A program made the position numbers and the translations under genes. From Oxalobacteraceae bacterium UBA5157 (lineage in GTDB: Bacteria > Pseudomonadota > Gammaproteobacteria > Burkholderiales > Burkholderiaceae_D): a stretch of 6,777 nucleotides of DNA. Position 1 is the stretch's first letter. Each line of letters begins with the position of its first letter. The notes beneath the pieces are model-generated. The model did no database searches, was not told where the DNA came from, and saw nothing but the letters and a program-made list of their open reading frames with translations. Below, in pieces: positions 1-6,147 of the stretch. The DNA is taken from NCBI GenBank assembly GCA_002415335.1, contig DHXL01000081.1, forward strand, positions 1-6,777, read 5' to 3'.

Positions 1-1817
1 ATGCCGATGCTGGCAGTACTGTGATGCGCGTAACCGGCGAGCTCAAAAGTCGGCGTGAGCGTAGCGAGAATCTTCTCGCCGACCGACTCGGCTTGCTTGG
101 CGGCTTCCTGTTCATTTTCGCTCAGATCCTCCAGCATCACCACGAACTCGTCACCGCCAAGGCGGGCCACCGTGTCGCCCTCGCGCACGCCGGTGACCAA
201 CCGCTGGGCGACCTGTTGCAACAGCAGATCACCCTTGCCATGCCCGAGCGTGTCGTTGAGGGTCTTGAAGTTATCGAGGTCGATAAACAGCAGCGCACCT
301 TTGCGCTGGATACGGGAAGTGTTGGCCAGCGTTTGCTTTAGCCGGTCGAGCAGCAGACGCCGGTTGGGCAAGCGCGTCAGCGGGTCGTAGAATTCCAGAT
401 TCTTGATCTCGTCTTCTGTCGCCTTGCGCGTCGAGATATCGGATAACGTGGCAACGTAGTTGGTGATCTCTCCGGCATCATCCTTGACGGCGCTAATCGT
501 TAACCACTCGGGATACACATCGCCGTTTTTTCGCCGGTTCCAGACTTCGTTTTTCCACGTGCCGTTGCGCCGAAGGCTATCCGTCATTTCTGCATAAAAA
601 GCGGCGTCATGGCGCCCGGAACTGAGCAGCGTCGGCGTCTGGCCAACGGCTTCTTCTGCGCTGTAGCCGGTAATCGCGGAAAAGGCCCGGTTGACGCGCA
701 GGATCACTTTGTCGGCATCGGTGATGAACATGCCTTCCTGCGACTCGAAAGCAATCGCGGAAATACGCAGGTTCTTCTCCGCAAGCTTACGCTCGGTGAT
801 GTCCTCAAAGATGGCGAGGACATGGCCCGCGGCCAACACGCCAAAGATGCCCACGACCTTGATGTTGCCATTTTTGCACATGACCTGGTATTCCCGCCTC
901 TTGATCTCGCTGTTGTGTGCGAGTGCGTCGCCGACCAGACTCGTCCATTGCGCGATGACTTTGGCACGGTAGGTTTCATTCGGATACGCACACACCCACC
1001 ACCGCTCCATGTCAGGTATGTCCTGCAGCGTATAACCGAACGTCTCGATAGCCTTGCGATTGATGTACTCGATCGTCCCGTCCATCCTTACCAGGGCCAT
1101 GGACACTGGACTTTGTTCAACTATTTTCCTGCACCGGTTATCGCTCTCCTGCAATGCCCTCTCGGCTTGCTTCCGCTCGGTAATGTCGCGGGAAATGCCG
1201 AATAGACCGATCACAAGTCCGTCATCGTTGCGCAATGGCCCCTTGATCGCCAGGTAGGTGCGATCCCCGTCCGCAGTGGAAAGCGTCTCCTCGTAGGTGC
1301 TGGTCTGCTCTTGTGTGATTACGCGGAGATCGTTAGCGCGAATTTTCTCGGCCTGCTCCGGCGGAAAAAAGGCGGTGTCATCACAACCGAGAGCTTGCTT
1401 GGCGCTCTTGCCTATTACACGTGCAGCTTCTCGATTGATCAGCAAGTAGCGGCCCTCCAGGTCCTTGGCAAAAATGACGTCTGGGGAACTGTCGGCGATG
1501 TTGTAGAGCAGCCGCTTGGCGCGTGCCTTATCCATCTGCGCGTTGAGCGCACTCAGCGAGGCGGCCCGAGCGTTGCCAAGCTGGCGCCGTATCAAACCAA
1601 AGAGCAAAAGAGATGTCACCGCGACCAACGACCACCCCTTGATCACATTGACCAAAATAATCTTGGCCGGATCGTCGAGTAGCCACGCCGCTGCTTTGTC
1701 GGAGAGCAGTATCCAAAGGCATGCAAAGACGCCGTAGATCAGAACGAGTCTCAGTGCAACACGCGTCGGCTCAATGTCGCTCGTCGCCGCTGCCGGAGTA
1801 TTTTTCAGTTGGGTCAC
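1..1817 (-). CDS. Membrane-bound PAS-PAS-PAS-GGDEF diguanylate cyclase (possibly with EAL), 3' end outside window
   Basis: This gene reads without a stop from 1817 to the window edge (605 codons seen). The GTG start at 1815-1817 has a weak AGGG nine bases upstream. The frame stays open back to a TAA at 1953-1955, but offers only one other GTG (1872-1874) and no ATG. Two membrane segments (about residues 22-38 and 55-76) flank a short periplasmic loop. Three PAS/PAC units follow: about 103-219, 220-345 (ending DITERK, D339) and 346-472 (DIS, D460). The GGDEF domain begins near DPLTRLPNRR (D478). It has the metal and substrate residues D513, N521 and D530, an RxxD inhibitory site (REGD, 545-548) and an intact GGDEF at 554-558. 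It should therefore make c-di-GMP from two GTP at the inner membrane, with feedback inhibition, in response to signals sensed by the PAS domains. Proteins of this build often carry a C-terminal EAL phosphodiesterase domain, but that part is not in the window. Confidence 0.93.
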   Translation of the reverse strand, partial: MTQLKNTPAAATSDIEPTRVALRLVLIYGVFACLWILLSDKAAAWLLDDPAKIILVNVIKGWSLVAVTSLLLFGLIRRQLGNARAASLSALNAQMDKARAKRLLYNIADSSPDVIFAKDLEGRYLLINREAARVIGKSAKQALGCDDTAFFPPEQAEKIRANDLRVITQEQTSTYEETLSTADGDRTYLAIKGPLRNDDGLVIGLFGISRDITERKQAERALQESDNRCRKIVEQSPVSMALVRMDGTIEYINRKAIETFGYTLQDIPDMERWWVCAYPNETYRAKVIAQWTSLVGDALAHNSEIKRREYQVMCKNGNIKVVGIFGVLAAGHVLAIFEDITERKLAEKNLRISAIAFESQEGMFITDADKVILRVNRAFSAITGYSAEEAVGQTPTLLSSGRHDAAFYAEMTDSLRRNGTWKNEVWNRRKNGDVYPEWLTISAVKDDAGEITNYVATLSDISTRKATEDEIKNLEFYDPLTRLPNRRLLLDRLKQTLANTSRIQRKGALLFIDLDNFKTLNDTLGHGKGDLLLQQVAQRLVTGVREGDTVARLGGDEFVVMLEDLSENEQEAAKQAESVGEKILATLTPTFELAGYAHHSTASIG

Positions 1818-2175
1818 AGCATGCAGCCCTGGACAAAAATCGGCATCCTCAGCCGCGGCCCAATCCCGTCCCACCGCCCGGAAAAGACAGGCATTATCAA
1901 ATACTCCAAAGAAGGTAGATGGGTTCAGAAACGCAAGCTGCTGAACTGACTTTTAGGCTGTGCAAAAAATGGAAAACAATTACGCCAAGGATTCATGAAC
2001 GACAAGAAGATTGACATACAGAATGCTGAAAGCACCTGAGATAGATCAAACTGTTGGTAACGACCACCAGCCTGGGGCGAGATAACAACAGACCCAATAG
2101 TCGCTGGCTTATCGCCGGCGCCAAGCTAGATCAACAAAACGTTCGCGGCTCGTTACGATCGCTTGACGCGACATT
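1818..2175. other. Intergenic stretch with no recognisable gene
   Basis: About 360 bases lie between the start of the PAS-GGDEF gene and the stop of the hydrolase gene, both on the minus strand. Short open frames here have no recognisable domains and no convincing start. The part near 1818-1952 is in frame with the PAS-GGDEF gene and would be its 5' leader. A 6-bp inverted repeat (GTTCAG 1923-1928, CTGAAC 1941-1946) lies within this leader. I see no convincing sigma-70 promoter, no T-tract terminator for the hydrolase gene and no transposase remnant. The promoter of the PAS-GGDEF gene is presumably in this stretch. Confidence 0.5.
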
Positions 2176-3057
2176 TCAACCGCTGAGGTTCTCTGCCTGC
2201 ACATCATCTGGTTGGGCGCGAAGGCCCTCGAACTGAGATGTGAGAAAGTTGGCAATCTTATCCTGCGTGGTGACGAGGTGCGGAATGTTGCTGTGGTCCG
2301 AATCCGAAATGGTTTCGTCCAGACTTAAATGGGTCAGCGTGGCCACCAGAACGTCGGTATGCGAATGCGGTACGACGACATCCGTCGCCGCACGCAAGAC
2401 ATAGGTCGGTATTTTCAGTAGAGACGCGTACTTTATCGTTTCAAAACGCTGTCGCAGGACGAAGCTGATCGGTACTGCCCGAAGCCGCCTCCTGGCAAGC
2501 GCCAGTACCGAATCATAGGGAGTAATGAGCACCAAGGAGTGCACTGGCCGTTTAGTGGCTACCTGAACCGCTATCCCAGAACCAAGACTGCGCCCGACCA
2601 CTGCCACTTTAGCCGGGTCAATATGCCGGCGCTCGACCAACCAGTCAAACAAGACCGCGCCATCGTCCACCATGTTGGGCTCAGTCGGAACGCCATGCGA
2701 CTCGCCGTAACCCCTGTAGTTAACGGCGAGCACTGCCATTCCCGGGAACATGCGCCCGGCGTCACGCGCAACCCACGACACATTTTCCGAGCGACCGCCG
2801 AAATAGATGACGGCGCGATGCGGACCTGGAAACTCCGGAGTCATCAACCAGCCAGACAACCGCGTTCCGTCGCTCGCGCGCAAGACGACGGACCGGGTTC
2901 GGTGGCCACTACTGCGCGGCCCAATGCCCCCCTGCCCGACCGCCGGATCAAAGACAAGCTTGCGCTGGCTCGCGGCAATGGCAGCGGTAATGCCTAGCCA
3001 CAGAAAGCCGACAAAACCAAAACCGGTCAGCCCTGCCGTTTTTGTCGTGATTTTCAT
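2176..3057 (-). CDS. Membrane-anchored alpha/beta hydrolase (BEM46/YfhR-like)
   Basis: The 293-residue protein has a hydrophobic N-terminal segment (about residues 8-29) followed by QRKLVFDP, the usual start of the BEM46/YfhR-type hydrolase domain. It is probably a signal anchor that places the enzyme at the periplasmic face or in the membrane. The nucleophile elbow is GRSLGSG with Ser157. The likely acid is Asp226 (RAATD) and the likely base is His255 (SDSDH), in the expected order for a catalytic triad. The NYRGYGES motif at 113-120 is typical of the family. The oxyanion region reads YFGGRSE (85-91) rather than the common HGN. Length is normal and the frame is intact. The ATG at 3055-3057 has only a distant GGAAA upstream. 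The substrate cannot be told from the sequence; an esterase or acyl hydrolase activity is the family expectation. The gene stands alone, separated from both neighbours by more than 180 bases. Confidence 0.87.
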   Translation of the reverse strand: MKITTKTAGLTGFGFVGFLWLGITAAIAASQRKLVFDPAVGQGGIGPRSSGHRTRSVVLRASDGTRLSGWLMTPEFPGPHRAVIYFGGRSENVSWVARDAGRMFPGMAVLAVNYRGYGESHGVPTEPNMVDDGAVLFDWLVERRHIDPAKVAVVGRSLGSGIAVQVATKRPVHSLVLITPYDSVLALARRRLRAVPISFVLRQRFETIKYASLLKIPTYVLRAATDVVVPHSHTDVLVATLTHLSLDETISDSDHSNIPHLVTTQDKIANFLTSQFEGLRAQPDDVQAENLSG

Positions 3058-3115
3058 ACGCGTTCATTTTCCAACGGTTTTAAACTACGCTGCTTTCACT
3101 TTACAACTACTTACG

Positions 3116-3141
3116 CTTGCTACAGCTTGCGAACTAGCAAG
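3116..3141. repeat. Short inverted repeat upstream of the hydrolase gene
   Basis: CTTGCTA (3116-3122) is repeated in inverse as TAGCAAG (3135-3141) around a 12-base centre that contains a further AGCTTGC. It lies about 60 bases upstream of the hydrolase start codon. There is no T-tract on either side, so it does not look like a terminator. It could be a regulator binding site or simply chance. Confidence 0.3.
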
Positions 3142-3248
3142 GGCGGGGCAAAATGCACCGGCGCCGTAACAAAAAAACGACAGAAGTTTCAACAAAGTGC
3201 GCAAAGCATTGCGTGATGTGGTTCGCGATAACCGTGCGTTTGTCGAGC

Positions 3249-3514
3249 TTCGGCAATTTTGAAGAATTGGCCACACCGGATATCGAACGCGAGGTCGCAA
3301 CGAACCTCTATGGCGTGATGTATGTCATGCGACCCGCACGCCGGTCATGCGCAAACAGCAATCCGGCCACATCATCAACATCAACTCCAACGCCGGGTGA
3401 TGGGATTCAAGCATTGCGGTGCCTATGCAGTCTCCAAGTTCGGCGTCGAGGACCTTTCGCTGTCGGTGGCACGGGAGGTCGAGCAGTTCGGTATCAAGGT
3501 CGCGATCGTCGTAA
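3249..3514 (+). pseudogene. Short-chain dehydrogenase/reductase remnant (5'-truncated, two frameshifts)
   Basis: Three adjoining pieces in three frames together read as the middle of a classical SDR oxidoreductase. Piece A (3249-3340) gives FGNFEELATPDIEREV followed by ATNLYGVMYVMR, the helix after the NNAG motif. Piece B (3341-3396) gives PVMRKQQSGHIININSNAG, the strand with the catalytic serine region. Piece C (3397-3514) gives VMGFKHCGAYAVSKFGVE then LSLSVAREVEQFGIKVAIV, which holds the YxxxK catalytic pair (Tyr codon 3424, Lys codon 3436). Each join fits the loss of one base. The N-terminal Rossmann part with the TGxxxGxG cofactor motif is missing upstream, and the C-terminal part is replaced by a GGDEF fragment. 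The remnant has no plausible start and cannot make a working enzyme. The homology limits are judged by eye. Confidence 0.8.
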
Positions 3515-3862
3515 CTGGTGGTGACCCGCTTGGAGGAATGCCTGCGTGAGTCGGACACGGTGGCGCGAGTGGGTGGTGACGAGTTTGTCGTGCTCTTGCC
3601 GCGCATCGAAGTGGAACAAGACGCGATGGTGGTTGCGCAGAAAACCTTGCATACGCTTCTCCAGCCATTTGTGCTGGAGGAGCACATCCTTCATGTCTCC
3701 GCAAGCTTTGATGTTGCGACCTATCCTGAACATGGCGCCGACTACGAGCAACTGATCAAGAGCGCCGATCGCGCCATGTATCGCGCCAAGGAAGGCCGGG
3801 GGCGCTGCAATGGTCTCGTATGCAGAATTGGAATCCGGATCATCCTGACTATCACTTCCTGA
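3515..3862 (+). pseudogene. C-terminal half of a GGDEF domain (truncated diguanylate cyclase remnant)
   Basis: From the CTG at 3515 the frame reads LVVTRLEECLRESDTVARV then GGDEF (3572-3586). It carries an RxxD inhibitory site (RESD, 3545-3556) and continues through TYPEHGADYEQLIKSADRAM and YRAKEGRGR, the normal end of a GGDEF domain. The first half of the domain, including the metal-binding Asp and the guanine-binding Asn and Asp, is absent, so it cannot be an active cyclase. The usual glycine in the SxGxA strand is Asp here (codon 3710-3712). After about 3805 the frame ends in an unrelated tail stopping at 3862. A neighbouring frame (3807-3848) reads AMVSYAELESGSS and stops, which looks more like a natural C-terminus, so a frameshift is likely. 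A GTG at 3518 would start this frame, but I see it as decay rather than a gene. A shadow open frame on the opposite strand is not convincing. Confidence 0.8.
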
Positions 3863-3940
3863 GCCGCACGCAATAGCAGTCACTTTATATTGCGCGTCAT
3901 CCAGCTGACGCAGCAAGGCTACGTGCAAATCCAGCCGTAA
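3863..3940 (+). other. Possible short coding remnant after the GGDEF fragment
   Basis: Directly after the stop at 3860-3862, and in the same frame, an open stretch ends at TAA 3938-3940 and reads ...ILRVIQLTQQGYVQIQP. Its wobble positions are mostly G or C, as in the real genes nearby, which suggests a former C-terminus. It is too short to assign to a family and has no start codon of its own with a ribosome binding site. Chance is a reasonable alternative. Confidence 0.25.
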
Positions 3941-3979
3941 GGAATCGCTGCGCCAGCTATGGCGGATGTCTCTACATCA

Positions 3980-4026
3980 AGGGCTTTGATGAGACTATGT
4001 CAAAGCCCTCGCTATTTTGCGTTTTT
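3980..4026 (+). terminator. Intrinsic terminator, plus-strand orientation
   Basis: A perfect 10-bp inverted repeat, AGGGCTTTGA (3980-3989) and TCAAAGCCCT (4000-4009), encloses a 10-base loop. It is followed on the plus strand by a T-rich tail with TTTT at 4015-4018 and TTTTT at 4022-4026. This is the form of a rho-independent terminator for plus-strand transcription, although the T-tract begins several bases after the stem. On the minus strand the hairpin is 36 bases past the qseC stop but no T-run follows it, so it would be a poor terminator for that operon. It most likely served the plus-strand GGDEF gene whose remnant lies upstream. Confidence 0.7.
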
Positions 4027-4044
4027 CTCATACGGCTGGGCAGG

Positions 4045-5376
4045 TCATGCTGGCCTGCCTCGAATCCTCGGCAGCGTCAATTTCGTCTCTAGCCCGCCCT
4101 CAAGACGCTGGAGCAGTTCGAGCGATCCACCGAAGCGCTCGGTAATGGCGACAACGATAGATAAACCGAGTCCGCTGCCTCGACCCGATCCGCGCCGCCA
4201 GAAACGTTGCGTGACCAGAACCAGCTCGTCATCGCTGAGCCCCGGCCCGCTATCGCACACGCTGAAACGGATCGTGTCCGGCGAACACCGCAACTCCAGT
4301 CTGACGCTACTTGCGGCAAGGGTGTGACGCAAGGCATTATCAAGCAGGTTACGCAGTGCGGTGACGGCCAGAGCTTGGGGCAGGGCCAGTGCGGCACCGT
4401 TGCCGTCGTCATCCAGCACGATGCGCTCGGGAGCATCGGGGGCCGCGTCGCGCATCGCGAGGCGAGCTACTTCGCTGGCATCTGCGATACGCCCGTCATC
4501 CCAGGAGAAGGCGCCTTCCACTTGTGACAGCGTCAGCAGCTGCGAGAGGGAGTGCTGAAGCCGCGCCACGCCCTCTTCGGCGTAATCCATGGCCACTTGG
4601 GCTTCCTTGCCGTCGGTGATGCGTACAACTTGAAGATGGGTCTTGATCGCTGTCAGCGGCGTGCGCAATTCATGGGCAGCGTCGCTGGTGAATCGACGTT
4701 CCCGGCTGATGGTCACGCTCATCCGCTCCAGGAGATGGTTCAGAGTATTGACTAGCGGCAGCAAGTCGCGCGACATGGGGACGCAAAAAATCGGGGTCAA
4801 TGCATCCGGCGCCCGGCTAGCCAGTATCTGCCGCAAGCGTTCCAGGGGCAGTAAACCGCTTCCGACGCCGATCCACAGCACTATCAGGCTGCCAATCAGC
4901 GCGACTACAAAGGGTACTACGGCTGCAACGATCACATTGCGCAGCAGCGTGTCCCGCTCGGTCAGACGATCGGCCGCGGTCACACGCAAACCGTGTGCCT
5001 CCAAGGTGTAGCTGCGCCACTGTTCACCGTTGATTTTGCGGCCGGAAAAGCCGAGAGTCGCCGTCCCCATGTCATCGGGTGCAGCGCCTGGCGTGCGCGC
5101 GATCACCTCACCACGTAGCGATACCTGGCACGCCAAACCTTTCGCCGTCGCCGGCATGCTCAACGTTGATGCGCCCGTTTTTCCGGTGCGGCCATCCCAT
5201 GCGGCAGGGTTCTGCGACATCAATCCGGCCACCATATGTGCCGACATGGCAAGGCGCTGATCCAGGGTACGGTGCATTTCATTATCCAGATCGTGCAGCA
5301 TCCAGATCGCCGCCCCACCCCATAGCAGAACCATCGATACGCCGATCATCAGCAACAATCGTAGGCGAAGAGTCAC
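4045..5376 (-). CDS. qseC: QseC-like sensor histidine kinase
   Basis: The 443-residue protein is close to the length of E. coli QseC (449). It has a first membrane segment at about 7-28, a periplasmic sensor region at about 30-145 with the family-like stretch GFSGRKINGEQWRSY (109-123), a second membrane segment at about 147-170 and a short HAMP-like linker. The kinase core is complete. The H-box SDAAHELRTPL carries the phospho-acceptor His235, the N-box is LRNLLDNALRH (N343, N347), G1 is DSGPGL (375-380), the F-box is RFWRR (391-395) and G2 is GRGSGLGLSIV. It should autophosphorylate on His235 and pass the phosphate to the regulator encoded just upstream. The start is GTG (5374-5376), which overlaps the regulator stop as GTGA, so translation is probably coupled. 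The sensed signal cannot be read from the sequence. PmrB-, TctE- and QseC-type kinases are close relatives, so the symbol is a family assignment. Confidence 0.9.
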   Translation of the reverse strand: MTLRLRLLLMIGVSMVLLWGGAAIWMLHDLDNEMHRTLDQRLAMSAHMVAGLMSQNPAAWDGRTGKTGASTLSMPATAKGLACQVSLRGEVIARTPGAAPDDMGTATLGFSGRKINGEQWRSYTLEAHGLRVTAADRLTERDTLLRNVIVAAVVPFVVALIGSLIVLWIGVGSGLLPLERLRQILASRAPDALTPIFCVPMSRDLLPLVNTLNHLLERMSVTISRERRFTSDAAHELRTPLTAIKTHLQVVRITDGKEAQVAMDYAEEGVARLQHSLSQLLTLSQVEGAFSWDDGRIADASEVARLAMRDAAPDAPERIVLDDDGNGAALALPQALAVTALRNLLDNALRHTLAASSVRLELRCSPDTIRFSVCDSGPGLSDDELVLVTQRFWRRGSGRGSGLGLSIVVAITERFGGSLELLQRLEGGLETKLTLPRIRGRPA

Positions 5377-6038
5377 GCGTTCACCACGCTGAATCGATAG
5401 CCCACGCCACGTACCGTCTCGATAATACCCGCACCCAGTTTGCGCCGCAGATGATGGATGTGCACATTGAGGGCATTGCTTTCGATCTCTTCGCTGAAAT
5501 CGTAAAGACTGTCTTTAAGCTGATCGGGGCTCAGGATGCGTCCGCGAGCATGCAGCAAGGCGGCCAGCAGAGCCAATTCGCGTCGAGACAAAATGACAAC
5601 CTGTCCGTTCAGTGAAACTTCACCGCTTACCGGATCAAGGCGCAAGGGGCCATGCTCGATGATATCCACGCTGCGTCCAGCGGCGCGGCGCAACAAGGCC
5701 TGCAAACGGGCAACCAGTTCGTTGAGGTCGAAAGGCTTGAGCAGATAGTCGTCCGCACCGGCACGCAGACCGGCAACGCGATCTTCGACTGCGTCGCGGG
5801 CGGTCAGCACCAGCACGGGCAGCGCCATGCCGCCCCTCCGCAAGCGCCGCAGCAGGCTCATGCCATCCTCATCGGGCAGCCCGAGATCCAGTATCACGAC
5901 GTCACAATGCACGGACGATAACGTGGCCTCGGCCTGCGCCGCAGTGGTCACACCATCTACTGTTAAGCCATGCGCGCGCAGACCGGCCAGGATGCCGTGG
6001 GCAATTAGTTCATCATCTTCAATCAGCAACACACGCAT
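5373..6038 (-). CDS. qseB: QseB/PmrA-like OmpR-family response regulator
   Basis: The 221-residue protein has a receiver domain (about 1-115) with acidic residues D8 and D9, phospho-acceptor Asp51 in VVILDLGLPDEDG, switch Thr79 and Lys101 (LLKPFDL). A C-terminal winged helix (about 125-220) follows, with the recognition-helix region SNALNVHIHHLRRKLG (187-202) and the wing VRGVGYRF. This is the OmpR/PhoB layout, and the sequence is closest in style to QseB and PmrA. Phosphorylation by the partner kinase should promote dimer binding to direct-repeat sites. One such repeat lies 49 bases upstream of its start codon, so autoregulation is likely. The ATG at 6036-6038 has a GGAAAA about eight bases upstream. 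The stop TGA (5373-5375) overlaps the kinase GTG, making a two-gene operon with the regulator first. Confidence 0.93.
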   Translation of the reverse strand: MRVLLIEDDELIAHGILAGLRAHGLTVDGVTTAAQAEATLSSVHCDVVILDLGLPDEDGMSLLRRLRRGGMALPVLVLTARDAVEDRVAGLRAGADDYLLKPFDLNELVARLQALLRRAAGRSVDIIEHGPLRLDPVSGEVSLNGQVVILSRRELALLAALLHARGRILSPDQLKDSLYDFSEEIESNALNVHIHHLRRKLGAGIIETVRGVGYRFSVVNA

Positions 6039-6086
6039 TATCTGTTTTCCATGCCGGGTAGTATTTACGTCCTGGATTATCTCATC

Positions 6087-6103
6087 GTTAACGCAGCCTT
6101 AAT
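6087..6103 (+). promoter_or_regulatory. Candidate PmrA/QseB-type operator (direct repeat)
   Basis: GTTAAC (6087-6092), GCAGC, then CTTAAT (6098-6103) form a direct repeat with an 11-base period. PmrA- and QseB-family regulators bind sites of the form YTTAAK-N5-YTTAAK. Here the second half matches fully and the first half keeps TTAA. It sits in the 109-base divergent region, 49 bases upstream of the regulator start and 45 bases upstream of the dsbD start. On the minus strand a GATAAT (6076-6081) lies five bases past the repeat and could be the -10 of the regulator promoter, which would place the operator over its -35 region. Promoter elements for dsbD are not clear. The assignment rests on pattern and context only. 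Confidence 0.5.
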
Positions 6104-6137
6104 CCGGCCACGCCATGATGCGTGATTCACCTGATTT

Positions 6138-6142
6138 AAAGG
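6138..6142 (+). promoter_or_regulatory. Ribosome binding site deciding the dsbD start
   Basis: AAAGG lies five bases before the ATG at 6148. Two in-frame ATGs further upstream (6115 and 6118) have no Shine-Dalgarno sequence and would add eleven polar residues before the signal peptide. The ATG at 6148 is therefore the better start. Confidence 0.65.
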
Positions 6143-6147
6143 CGCTT

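Noticed and set aside
609..1205. Long plus-strand open frame opposite the PAS domains
   Set aside because: It is antisense to a clear PAS-PAS-GGDEF coding frame, and its translation has no recognisable domain.
3085..3300. Minus-strand open frame with a hydrophobic-looking C-terminal part
   Set aside because: It overlaps the SDR remnant in antisense, has no ribosome binding site that I can see, and shows no family motif.
3518..3862. A functional stand-alone GGDEF protein starting at GTG 3518
   Set aside because: It lacks the first half of the domain with the metal- and GTP-binding residues, and its tail appears frameshifted.
3494..3928. Minus-strand open frame of 144 codons opposite the GGDEF remnant
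   Set aside because: The plus strand gives a clear GGDEF match over the same bases; the minus-strand translation is a low-information shadow.
4039..4059. GGCAGG/CCTGCC inverted repeat over the qseC stop codon as its terminator
   Set aside because: The stem is only six base pairs, it overlaps the coding end, and no T-run follows on the minus strand.
4207..4527. Plus-strand open frames opposite the kinase gene
   Set aside because: They are shadows of the intact histidine kinase on the other strand, which has all its catalytic boxes.
6115..6147. Upstream ATGs as the dsbD start
   Set aside because: They have no Shine-Dalgarno sequence and would put polar residues ahead of the signal peptide; the ATG at 6148 has AAAGG at good spacing.
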